DNA of 64,000 nt, from contig NMRB01000909.1 of assembly GCA_002633025.1 (NCBI GenBank), forward strand, positions 8,775 through 72,774, read 5' to 3'. Origin of the DNA: Notospermus geniculatus (lineage: Eukaryota > Nemertea > Pilidiophora > Heteronemertea > Lineidae). Within the stretch, counting starts at the first letter, position 1. Each line of letters starts with the position of its first letter. A program made the translations under genes and the position numbers. Under the pieces are notes generated by a model. That model did no database searches. It saw nothing but the letters and a program-made list of their open reading frames with translations, and was not told where the DNA came from. Positions 22,141-31,736 of the stretch are shown here, one piece after another.

Positions 22141-22853
22141 TGAATTCGATTGAGCCTACCCCAAGATGCTTCAATCTCCATAATTACACAGATGTAAATG
22201 GTACCATAGTATTCTCGTTGGAAGTATTAGAAGAATTTTCATTTATCAGACCATTACAAATTTTTTTTGCTTTGAATATTTGTACATATGGCATGGCACC
22301 TGTGCTTTTCCCGGCATATTTATCATCCAAACAACATCACCATACTATTAAATATTGTAAAAACTGGACCATATGTTTATCAAGGAACAAGAATGTGACA
22401 GTGATTGCACTGAAAAGTTCACACATTCCTGTTAAACACGATGGTTGTGTTAAAAAGTTAGACAATGAACATTTTTTTTTCACGTTAACACCTGGTCAAT
22501 CACGGCCGAAGGAGATATCTTTCAATCTGCAGGATTTGTATGAAATGTTTGAGATGTATTTTTATCATTATTCAATCCCAGCAGACAACTTAAAAGATAT
22601 CGTAGTAATTAATCCGTCAGATAGTAATCTAATTAATTACCTAGCCGACAATTCTGACATATCCAATACATGGATTTGTGTTGTGCGATGTTTGCGCTTC
22701 CCCAACTCGACTCATTGTTCGGATGATAGATCACACAAAAGACACTCACTAAACGCGAAAATTACAATATCTATGGTGACAATTAATATTGGACTTATCT
22801 TTATATTTTCGATTATCACCATATTGTCAATGCAAGCTTTGGAACTTCTGTAA
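22101..22853 (+). CDS. Viral C-tail-anchored membrane protein (250 aa); nuclear-egress membrane subunit candidate
   Basis: ATG at 22101 (MENAKHQK); an in-frame GTG at 22089 is less likely. The single strong hydrophobic segment lies at the extreme C-terminus (about residues 221-243, SMVTINIGLIFIFSIITI), followed by about seven residues. There is no signal peptide, so the predicted topology is a tail-anchored protein with its bulk on the cytosolic or nucleoplasmic side. Length and topology match the membrane subunit of the herpesvirus nuclear egress complex (UL34 family, about 250-280 aa). I cannot show sequence homology, so this is a candidate only. It is the last gene of viral block A; host sequence follows from about 22860. 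Confidence 0.6.
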   Translation: MENAKHQKITNILVNSIEPTPRCFNLHNYTDVNGTIVFSLEVLEEFSFIRPLQIFFALNICTYGMAPVLFPAYLSSKQHHHTIKYCKNWTICLSRNKNVTVIALKSSHIPVKHDGCVKKLDNEHFFFTLTPGQSRPKEISFNLQDLYEMFEMYFYHYSIPADNLKDIVVINPSDSNLINYLADNSDISNTWICVVRCLRFPNSTHCSDDRSHKRHSLNAKITISMVTINIGLIFIFSIITILSMQALELL

Positions 22854-24470
22854 AAACGAAACACATTTTAGGCCTACGTTCAATTATTCAAACGATCCTT
22901 GTCAGATATCAAAGTCTCAAAAGACTGGGGTCGCCAGGACTTTGCGATCGTGAAAATGACACTCTAGGCTTACAAGTGATAAGACATGACTATAAAGCCA
23001 TTGGCCTCAATGCACTGAGGCCTAATTAGTTTTAGGACTGGCACCTTCCCATTTGAAATGTGATTCAAATTCAAAACAATCACACTGGATATGCTACTAT
23101 GGACTATCCTAACTATTCATACCCGGGAGGTGCTATGATAGTGATCAGAAAAAGAGGTTATATACTATGCCAGGGGCAAGCTGCTGTTGTATATGTTCAT
23201 ATTAATTGGATTTAAAGTCCACATTGAGAAAAGCAACAGAACCAGCCTGGGGTGGTAAGGGTGTCTTCACTTGCACTTCATTATACACCATACATGTTCA
23301 GGACATTTTATGTAGTTCCAGGAAGTAAAACCCGTTAGTGCCATGGCCGCTTTGTTTTGGAAGATCTACCAGCATTCATGGAATTCTTACTCTACATGTA
23401 TATCTGTTGAAAATATTGCTATCAAAAGGGGTGGACTGGACTAGGCCCCTCAAACATGTTGTTTGATCTCCAAAATGTGACATTTCTTGGAAAGGTACTC
23501 TGATTACTAGTTTTAGCTTATAGACAGTTTGCGAAATTACAAAATAGTTTCTTGGTTCTTTGTTAAAAAAGCCGCGTTATGTACCGAAAGGTCAACTTTT
23601 GTTTTAGCTAATGGGTCATCATCAAGTGACAAACTCCACATTTTTTGTTATTGCACTGTCCCTCTGATAGATTTAGTGCAGCTGCAAGTTAAAATGGCTA
23701 GGTCATTTCAAAGATATTTTACATTTTTTTAAACAGGCCTCACTGAACCTAGCCCTTAGATGGACTTACCGAGGTTGTAGCTGGTATGTGTATCCTCGAT
23801 TTTAAATCCTTAAATTGGTGGCAATGAAACATTGTAGTAATCCGTAGGAAATTTGAGTAGAAATGTCTGTAAATATCCAAAAGGATGTAGATGGATTGGA
23901 AATGATCCTTCTTCCATCCTCCCAACATCTAAACTGATCCATTACACAGTGAACATGCAAATGAAATTGAGCTGATTCATGGTCTCCTATCCCAAAGCAT
24001 TGGAAATGCACTGCATTCAAGCTCAACGGACCGCGAGCGGAATTTCTAAGCCCCTTACAAATTGGATTGTATACCAGGCTGGCACTTCATTGATTTTTAA
24101 TCTGTGAAAGATTTGGAATTGTAAAGAGTAATTCTTTTCATATAAATATAGCAGTCAACTTTCTGTGACTTGTGCTTGCATTAATACTTTATAAGCTTAA
24201 AGCTGAACTGCATAAAGCATGCGTTACAGCGCGGGCAGTAACTGAAATAACTTGGAACATCCGCCATGTTTTAGAGGGACTCCAAACATGATATAGTACC
24301 CGAGCATGTAGGTGGCAGCACCGTATTTGCGTCCCGATCACCAACAAATGGAAGACATTTCGTCTTTTCTGATATGTAGCCCTACATGCAGATGAACTTT
24401 CATCGTTTTCAACAACGACTTTCACTTGTTGGTGGTTGGGGCGCAAATCTTTCCTCACATCAATAGGACT
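22854..24470. other. Intergenic, no gene seen
   Basis: Host-like non-coding sequence starting with the common TTAGGCCTACG motif at 22868. Open frames of 60-90 codons lack motifs. Confidence 0.4.
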
Positions 24471-26250
24471 ATTTCCTTACCGTATGTTTTCGACTGTTGT
24501 AGCTAGGCAGGTAAAAGAGGAAAAAAAGAAGAGCCCTCTGCTGTGGGGGGTTGTCCCTCGTGTGAGTCTTTAGTAGCGTCTCTCTATCATTTTCTGCTGT
24601 GTGGCCGTGGGTACCGACTGCTCAGTTCTGGGGCGTTGACATTGGGTCTGGGACGCTGGTTTTCTGGTTGGACCGGGGAGGTGGGCTTTGTGCGATGGAG
24701 TGGCTGGCTTTTAGATGAGAAGAAATGAAATAGGTAACACCGTCTTTTGAATCAACTTGGTTGTATTGAGACAAGCTTTCGACCCTATCGGGCCTTCATC
24801 AGGTCTGTCTGGCTTTTAGATGGTCGGATTTGTGGCCCATGGAGGTTTGCCAATGGATGGAAGCACGGTAGGCCCTTAGTCAGGTGTGTGTTCTTTGTGG
24901 GTTTTAACTAGTTATGTATTTGAACATGGCATTTTATGTATTTTGACCAATTTTGGGTTAAATTAACATAAAATATTCGCTTCTTATTACGTGGCTACTG
25001 AAAACAATTTAGAACATTCTTATCTGCTTCCTAGATACCCTTTTTCTATCTATTGGTGGTGCATTTATGGGGTGTGGTCCGACCTTTGGCGGGTTGGCGG
25101 TCGGTCGTGTCCCATTCTCCTGTACAAAGCTCACTTCTCTGGTCCAAAGAGAAAGTCAGTGTTCTAGATTCAAAATCAATTCCTCAGAATTTAGCAGTCG
25201 CTTTTCATGACTATACAGCAGAAAATTATAGAGGGGTATCCCTGAAGACTTTGATGAGGGATAGCCTTTTACAGCAGAGAGTTCCCCCCCCCCCAAAAAA
25301 ACCGGGGGTTTACCTCAGCTATTGTATCGTCTTTTTGACATGGAGGTGGGCGCCCAAGTCAAAAAGTGAAAAAGACAGTTTTCGAAGGAAATATACCTAT
25401 ATATGGTGTTTGAGAAGAACGGTTTTCTAGGTGCAGGCTGTGTGTGGCAGCATCTCCTCTGAAACCGCTCGACCAAATAATGTGCAATTCTGTATATTGG
25501 GGTGGTTTCAGACACGAGGATTATGTTCAGCTATGTCTTAAAACTGAGTATGCCACAGCAAAAAACGTTTTCGTTGAATTTTTTCCAGTCTTAAAAACCA
25601 GCGCGCTATTTCCAGATTTCGGACTACTTGCAAAGCTTCATCCATACGCTCGCAGCATTTTCAAATAAAGTATAGACCTAAATCGTACTTCGCCACATTT
25701 CCACAACCTTCCTATCAATGTCCTGTCAATGACCCCCCTCACGGAGCACGTACCTTTACATTGTCTTTCACTGTTGGGATAATGTTTTTTTAGGCTCGTG
25801 TACTGGTATGTGACTACTGAAACGAGAGATAGGTAAAGGTTATGAAATATACCTTCATATCTGCGGGATTCCACAGCTAGCAGTAATGTATCTGTCGAAG
25901 AAAGACTGGGAACCTGTGTAAAATGGAAGATTATAGTGATCAATAGAAACCCCCTGGCAAAGCTGGTCAATAAGGGAAGTTCCATTGTAAAGGGATACCT
26001 GCATAACTAACACCGAATGATGCCCCTATTGATTGGATGAATGTACGAAATTTCTTGAATTGGGACTGTTTTATGGGTCTATGTGTGGTGGGATATCTCA
26101 AGTATGTCGGGATTGGGGGCTGTGGGGTTCGATATAATTGGAGGTTCGCGAGATTTGGTGTGTTGAAGTTGGGAGGGTGGGGATTCATTACATTTGGGTT
26201 TGGGGTTACTGGGGTTTGATTTAATTTAGATACCCTTTTGGGCATAATTC
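24471..26250. other. Unassigned repeat-like stretch, possible Penelope-like terminus
   Basis: At 24777-24802 the minus strand reads CTGATGAAGGCCCGATAGGG then TCGAAA, a motif seen in termini of Penelope-like retroelements. A run CCCCCCCCCCAAAAAAACC lies at about 25286-25304. No reverse transcriptase frame is visible. Confidence 0.3.
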
Positions 26251-26255
26251 TTCAT

Positions 26256-26760
26256 CTAAGTAATAGTTGATATACCAGTGTATGGGTCATAGCCACCGTG
26301 TACTTCGAAAAGGCTGCTGTTCGAAGTTATTATCAGTTGAACATCCTTTCTAACTTCATATGATTTCCCATGCGTCTTCTTGTTTCCTCCAAACTTGTCA
26401 GCGTTTCCACTGGTCAGCGATTTCAGCTGTGTGAAGAATTTGAGCACGCTCGTTTATGCCAACGAAATAGTTTGGTGCATACTATCCCATGATCCGGGTG
26501 CCATTTGGGGTGGGGCGGTGATATTGATTTTCTTACCGGACGGGCTGGCTAGAGCTTGGAATGTCAGTTGACGTTTTGAACCCCCTGCACTTCAAGTTGA
26601 ATATTAACCTGGAAGATGTCCTCAACCTTCTTTAAGGCGTGCAATGACACACCTTCAAATTCATGTTTGACCACCCCAGACGCTTCACGATATCTCTTAA
26701 CAACTCAGCAGTGGGTGTCTCCAGTGCATAAACACTATTACCAAAATGTAATGCAAGACA
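26256..26760 (-). pseudogene. Fragment of a polB-type mobile element (duplicated block, copy 1)
   Basis: The minus strand encodes broken pieces related to the family-B polymerase element seen at 27230-27614, including a LTSGNADKFGGNKKTHGKSY stretch at 26373-26432. The part from about 26341 to 26760 is a near-identical direct duplicate of 26970-27427. This copy lacks 34 bases present in the other (27061-27094). No continuous frame survives. Confidence 0.5.
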
Positions 26761-26969
26761 GTTAAACAACAAATGTTATCACGTATCAACATACCTGACC
26801 GCTTTCTTTCTAACGATACGATAGATGGGTTGTTTTCAGGTAAGATGGAAGAATAACTTCTTCTTACTTTGGGGTTGTTTAATGGGTTTGTGTGGTCAGC
26901 AAAGGTTCGCAGTAATTTACTGTGACACTTACGGGCCTATAATTACTGCCTACATATCACATGCCTACA

Positions 26970-27427
26970 TATCCTTTCTAACTTCATATGATTTCCCATG
27001 CGTCTTCTTGTTTCCTCCAAACTTGTCAGCGTTTCCACTGGTCAGCGATTTCAGCTGTGTGATGGAGAGTGTCTTCTTACCACCGTACTCGTCTATGTGT
27101 AGAATTTGAGCACGCTCGTTTATGCCAACGAAATAGTTTGGTGCATACTATCCCATGATCCGGGTGCCATTTGGGGTGGGGCGGTGATATTGACTTTCTT
27201 ACCGGACGGGCTGGCTAGAGCTTGGAATGTCAGTTGACGTTTTGAACCCCCTGCACTTCAAGTTGAATATTAACCTGGAAGATGTCCTCAACCTTCTTTA
27301 AGGTGTGCAATGACACACCTTCAAATTCATGTTTGACCACCCCAGACGCTTCACGATATCTCTTAAACAACTCAGCAGTGGGTGTCTCCAGTGCATAAAC
27401 ACTATTACCAAAATGTAATGCAAGACA
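26970..27427 (-). repeat. Duplicated block of the polB-type element (copy 2)
   Basis: Near-identical to 26341-26760, offset 629 then about 663 bases because of a 34-base segment unique to this copy. The rightmost part encodes the N-terminal-like region of the element protein (FKRYREASGVVKHEFEGVSL). Confidence 0.75.
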
Positions 27428-27448
27428 AGGTATTTGACACCTCATCAA
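27230..27448 (-). pseudogene. N-terminal-domain fragment of a polB/zinc-finger mobile-element protein
   Basis: The minus-strand frame contains LALHFGNSVYALETP, then FEGVSLHTLKKVEDIFQVNI. This resembles the region that follows zinc fingers in invertebrate mobile-element proteins carrying a family B DNA polymerase. The frame is short and isolated. It lies downstream of the polymerase-motif fragment at 27405-27614, the reverse of the normal protein order, so the locus is rearranged. Confidence 0.5.
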
Positions 27449-27614
27449 GATTGGTCAAATCAAGGAATGAATTTCCGTTGATAGCCAGATCAAGTTTTCT
27501 GGAATGTTGTTCTTCACTAAAGTAATTCACTTTGGTGTGTTTTTCTTTGTTTGTGACTGTCTTTCCATAATAGGAATTGCCAAAGAGTTTTTCCATATCA
27601 GCAATTGTGCTCAT
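27405..27614 (-). pseudogene. Family B DNA polymerase (protein-primed type) motif fragment
   Basis: The frame includes MEKLFGNSYYGKTVTNKEKH, matching the conserved KxxxNSxYGK region of family B polymerases found in Polinton-like and related mobile elements. Only about 70 codons remain, with no motif A or C. Shorter nucleotide copies of the same segment lie at about 27841-27980 and 29949-30065, so this piece has been copied several times locally. Confidence 0.6.
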
Positions 27615-27712
27615 GTCTCCGTCAGTGTCACCCTGTCGCCTTGCATCTGAGACACGATTTCCTTTCGTTTTAAAACATGATACAGGTGTATATTCAACGA
27701 CTTGGTATAATA

Positions 27713-27980
27713 ATACATCGGGAGGTAATGGAGGGGGGATCTTAAGTATATCGGGATTGGGGGGGATAATAATAAATCGGGAGATAATGGAGGGGGAATT
27801 TCAAGTATATTGGGATTGGGGGGGGGGGCATATGGTTGTTCAATAAAGTAATTTACTTTGGTGTGTTTCTCTTTATTGGTTACTGTCTTTCCATAATAGG
27901 AATTACCAAAGAGTTTATCTGGGTCAGTGTCACCCTGTCGCCTTGCATCTGAGACACGATTTCCTTTCGTTTTATAACAT
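27713..27980. repeat. AAGTATATCGGGATTGGGGG dispersed repeat and polB-derived copy
   Basis: Two successive AATAATAAATCGGGAGATAA / AAGTATATYGGGATTGGGGG units are followed at about 27841 by another copy of the polB-derived segment (TTACTTTGGTGTGTTTCTCT onward). The same G-rich unit returns at 29908, 30830, 30893, 31076, 31530 and 31720. Confidence 0.7.
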
Positions 27981-28552
27981 GACTAGCAATTACCCGTGCT
28001 GCGCACGGGGTGTGGGGTATAACATTTTCGCTTCAAGTTCAATGTCGGCCAGTGCGCTGACGTCGCGATCATGACGCAAACCCGGGGGCCAAAATGCACT
28101 GCTGACGTCAGAGGTATTCGTCACGCATGGACCGTTGGTAAGGCCCGTCCGCACGATCCGATTTTCTTTCTTCGTGTGGACGGACCTTTGTGACGCTCCA
28201 ACCAAGGCAACAGCAGTGACGTGTTTCGATTGTGACGTCAGAATCGGTCGACATTTTTGGGTGGAAAAAGGCGAACAAAGTGTGATTTATGTGGTTGTTA
28301 TCACTCCGTACGCATATTTGGATTTTCAAAAAGTTGAAAAGAGATGTTGTTTCCTGTAAGGCAGGAATAATTCTAAGCCCCAGGAATCTGGGTTAGCTCA
28401 GAATCGCGCGCATTGCTGTGATTGGCTGCTGGCGCCTGGAGACAGCCCTAGGTACCCTTGATTGGCAGGCTTGGCGCAGCAGAGCATGTGAACTGACCCG
28501 GGAGATGCGAGGTAATTAGGGTTCCTGGAAACTCCCGGAAGGCAATTGTCCT

Positions 28553-28663
28553 ACGTCATGTAGGCCTGTGCCTACGTCATGGATACGTCACCAAGTAAAC
28601 GAACGTCGGTCTTTGGTCGATGACGTCACCACCTCTGGACTGCTCAGCGTGACGTCATCCTAT
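28553..28663. repeat. 111-bp direct repeat with TGACGTCA sites, copy 1
   Basis: Matches 28894-29004 almost base for base. Each copy has at least two full TGACGTCA CRE/ATF palindromes plus several TACGTCA half-type sites. Confidence 0.85.
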
Positions 28664-28689
28664 CACTCCGTACGCATATTGAATGATGC

Positions 28690-28830
28690 CGAACACATCT
28701 TTGAAGCCTGCCGCACACGTGAGCTATCTGCTGAGCAAAAAGTCATTCGAGACCTTTTGCTCAGCAGTAATAGCTCACAGAAAAATAGGCGCACACGCGA
28801 CTTTTCTGCCTCGCCTAAAAATGACGCAAG
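28690..28830. repeat. TGCTGAGCAAA dispersed repeat within the Helitron
   Basis: GCCTGCCGCACACGTGAGCT, then CTGCTGAGCAAAAAGTCATT, facing TTTTGCTCAGCAG. It matches the reverse complement of about 10760-10895. Confidence 0.65.
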
Positions 28831-28893
28831 GGTGGTGGGCAAATTTCATTGCTTTGCTGAAGAAGCTGGTGGGCAAAAACGCGCAACGTCACA

Positions 28894-29004
28894 ACGTCAT
28901 GTAGGCCTGGGCCTACGTCATGGATACGTCACCAAGTAAACGAACGTCGGTCTTTGGTCGATGACGTCACCACCTCTGGACTGCTCAGCGTGACGTCATC
29001 CTAT
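28894..29004. repeat. 111-bp direct repeat with TGACGTCA sites, copy 2
   Basis: Second copy of the 28553-28663 unit, 341 bases downstream, followed by two further TGACGTCA sites at about 29004 and 29020. Confidence 0.85.
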
Positions 29005-29254
29005 GACGTCACAATTATCGTGACGTCATATTAAACTCTCAAATCCTTGGTAACGATAAAAACCCCTTAAAATATAATTCTGCGAAGCTTTTTTAAAAAA
29101 CTAAATACTAAACAACATACTCCTTGATATTGGGAACGTGGCTCTAGTCATGTTAGTTGAGATCGAAGCCACAGAGAATAAGCTGGACAAAATTTGAGGT
29201 TGTTCCTTTATTAGCTCACCTCTGTGGAGGTGAGCTTCTCTCATGGTGTGTCGT

Positions 29255-29302
29255 CCGTCGTACGTCGTCGTCCGTCGTCGTCGTCCGTCGTCGTCGTCAT
29301 CC
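29255..29302. repeat. CGTCGTC microsatellite
   Basis: A run of GTCGTC/CCGTCGTC triplets, directly before TCATCCTTCAACATTC. Confidence 0.85.
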
Positions 29303-29511
29303 TTCAACATTCACCATGAGAGTCATAGTTTCACACTTAACCATGGAGACTTGTCACAGAGGTGAGCACAATGGCCCTGGCCATTTCATATATGTATCTA
29401 GATTCCTCCCGAACCGGACGGCAACAGATTTTTGACGGATGAATGGAACATGTTCCATTCGTCCGATATCGCATGCGTTACTCAGTTCATGTGCGGTGGC
29501 AAGTGTCAATC

Positions 29512-29752
29512 ATTAGGGCCGTTTAGACGACAAGCCAAAAAACCACATTCAGATTTAATCCGATTCGATCCTATCGACCCGCATTGGGTCTCAATGCGTT
29601 TAGACGAGATTTGAATGTGGTCGTATGTGGTCCAATGCGGACGGATTCGGGACCATAAATCCGCATTGGTTTAACACGCAAGAGTTTTGAACCACAATCG
29701 GATTCGATCGGATCGCATGTGGATTTTTGCCTGTCGTCTAAACTGCCCTAAT
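29512..29752. mobile_element. MITE with ATTAGGGCMGTTTAGACGACA ends
   Basis: Left ATTAGGGCCGTTTAGACGAC and right GTCGTCTAAACTGCCCTAAT are inverted repeats about 240 bp apart. The interior contains GGATTCGATCGGATCG-like palindromes. Non-coding. Confidence 0.8.
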
Positions 29753-29809
29753 GTGTCCCATATTAATCCGGTAACCGATCCGTAAAAAGTACACATTTCG
29801 CAAAGGTTT

Positions 29810-29905
29810 AATGCAGGGTTCATTGGCACACGGATTTTGTCCGACTCAAGTCCGTAGAAAATCAATCATATTGACTTTTGCGTTGTCGTATCCGCAAAAA
29901 TAGAG
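29810..29905. repeat. Partial copy of the TTCATTGGCACACGG element
   Basis: GGGTTCATTGGCACACGGAT, then GCGTTGTCGTATCCG, match the left part of the nested element at 53520-53630. Confidence 0.65.
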
Positions 29906-29907
29906 GG

Positions 29908-30100
29908 GATCTTAAGTATATCGGGATTGGGGGGGGGGCATATGGTTGTTCAATAAAGTAATTACCAAAGAGTTTTCCATCTCGGCAATTACATTCATAT
30001 CTGGGTCAGTGTCACCCTGTCGCCTTGCATCTGAGACACGATTTCCTTTCGTTTTAAAACATGATACAGGTGTATATTCAACGACTTGGTATTTTTTACT
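29908..30100. repeat. G-rich dispersed repeat plus third polB-derived copy
   Basis: The AAGTATATCGGGATTGGGGG unit is followed by TAATTACCAAAGAGTTTTCC and TCGCCTTGCATCTGAGACAC, repeating the segment at 27890-27980 and 27575-27690. Confidence 0.65.
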
Positions 30101-30798
30101 GAAGATTGAGATCCTGGGTAATCTTTGTATATACCCAGGACGACATTTACCCTTTCAGCAGGCCAAAGAGCCAGCTGACAAAGACACGCTTTGTGTTTGT
30201 CATAGACGGACGCCTTTGACGTACGTAATAATACTACGAATAAGAGAAAACATGAGTAGTCTTTCAACAAGTTCGGTGGCCGTTTGGGGAAGACGGTGGA
30301 ACAGAAAAGGCGCGGGTTCGATTCCCAGCTGGGTCAAAAAGTTTTCTTTCAAAAAAGCGGCTCACCAGGATGTTGACACCTCGACAGCTCGAAGACAAAA
30401 TTCAACGATGACATCCATATTCAGGAACAGCTCCTTTTGAACCACATACATGTAGACTGTCTGTTCATACTCCAAAGACTGAATATAGGTGGAACGTTAT
30501 GATATGAAAGTTTAATGAATGTTCTGTCAGCTGCGATCAGAAATTGACCTATGTTCAGCACTTTCAAGAGGCTGGTAAAATCCCACCCGTTTCCAGGTTT
30601 TCAAGCTTGTAATAATAAATCGGGAGATAATAGCACATCCACTTCGAGTCGCAAAATCTTTTTTGCAGAGGGCCTATAAGTCCTCTGCTCTGACATCGTT
30701 GATTGTCTCCTGGATCATTCCCGTTTTCTGTTGCCCTTCCCGGCCGAGACTCTGAATGGGTTTGTGTGGTTAGCAAACGTCTTTCATCATACGAGTTG
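30101..30798. other. Intergenic, no gene seen
   Basis: No supported gene. The GGGTTCGATTCCC-like B box at 30316-30326 has no recognisable A box at normal spacing. Confidence 0.4.
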
Positions 30799-31235
30799 GT
30801 ATGTGACACATCTAAATAATTAAGAATTAAGTATATCGGGATGGGGGGGGGCATATAGTTAAGTTGGGTACAGTTGGGTTCCACCAGATAGTATATCGGG
30901 ATGGGGGGCATATAGTTAAGTTGGGTACAGTTGGGTTCCACCAGATCTAGTGTATTGGATAGCTAAAATGGCGACCTTGAATTCTTGGGTTGATCCACAA
31001 ATATCTTTCTTCATATTAATTGTATGTGACACATCTAAATAATAATAAATTGGGTGATAAATGAGGGGGAATTAAGTATATCGGGGTGGGGGGCATATAG
31101 TTAAGTTGGGTACAGTTGGGGTTCCACCAGATCTAGTGTATTGGATAGCTAAAATGGCGACCTTGAATTCTTGGGTTGGTCCACAAATATCTTTCTTCAT
31201 ATTAATTGTATGTGACACATCTAAATAATAATAAA
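30799..31235. repeat. About 200-bp repeat units (GTATGTGACACATCTAAATA), two adjacent copies
   Basis: Units run GTATGTGACACATCTAAATA - AAGTATATCGGG - GGCATATAGTTAAGTTGGGT - CCACCAGATCTAGTGTATTG - TTCTTGGGTTGGTCCACAAA - CTTCATATTAATT. Copies begin near 30800 and 31021, the first with an internal duplication of its G-rich part. Further units lie at 31510-31735. Confidence 0.8.
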
Positions 31236-31510
31236 TTATTAACCTGCCCGCTTCCGTCGCCGTCGCTTTTACGTTTCTGTGTCTCAATACTACCTGTTTT
31301 ATGAACATGCATGTGTCTTTTCAAATTACTGCTTCTGTCAAATTTTTTATCACATACAGCACACTGATGTGTTTTATCGGTTTTATGAACACTATGTGTA
31401 TGTCGATCCAGTATATCTTTTCTGTGTGTACAATAGCCACAATCTTTACAGACAAAATTATTTTCATCATGTGACTTCCTGTGTCTAATCAAATGTGACT
31501 TTTGTTTGAT
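31202..31510 (-). pseudogene. C2H2 zinc-finger fragment embedded in a repeat unit
   Basis: The minus-strand frame holds the end of one finger (KSHLIRHRKSH), then two complete C2H2 fingers: FVCKDCGYC...H...H (CxxC, then H-x4-H) and HQCAVCDKKF...H...H (CxxC, then HxxxH), with a basic Lys/Arg-rich tail. The repeat unit stops at about 31235 (AATAATAAATT) and resumes at about 31510 (TGGGTGATAAATG), so the finger segment sits inside one unit. It probably comes from the N-terminus of the polB/zinc-finger element whose pieces lie at 26-28 kb. There is no ATG, and it is truncated at both ends. Confidence 0.6.
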
Positions 31511-31735
31511 TGGGTGATAAATGAGGGGGAATTAAGTATATCGGGATGGGGGGGGCATATAGTTAAGTTGGGTACAGTTGGGGTTCCACCAGATCTAGTG
31601 TATTGGATAGCTAAAATGGCGATATTGAATTCTTGGGTTGGTCCACAAATATCTTTCTTCATATTAATTGTATGTGACACATCTAAATAATAATAAATTG
31701 GGTGATAAATGAGGGGGAATTAAGTATATCGGGAT
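31510..31735. repeat. GTATGTGACACATCTAAATA repeat units, continued
   Basis: Resumption of the interrupted unit, then the start of another, which ends abruptly at the N at 31736. Confidence 0.75.
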
Positions 31736-31736
31736 N

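Larger units (their letters stand above)
27984..29100 (-). mobile_element. Non-autonomous Helitron (3' end clear, 5' end approximate)
   Basis: On the minus strand the 3' terminus reads CCGTGCGCAGCACGG (hairpin), then GTAATTGCTAG followed by T. This is the classic Helitron end: a short GC hairpin about 10 bases before CTAG, with insertion before T. The 5' end is less sure; TTTAAAAAAGCTTCGCAGAA near 29078-29097 is a plausible 5' region. The interior holds two 111-bp CRE-rich repeats and a TGCTGAGCAAA repeat. No Rep/helicase frame is present. Confidence 0.6.
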
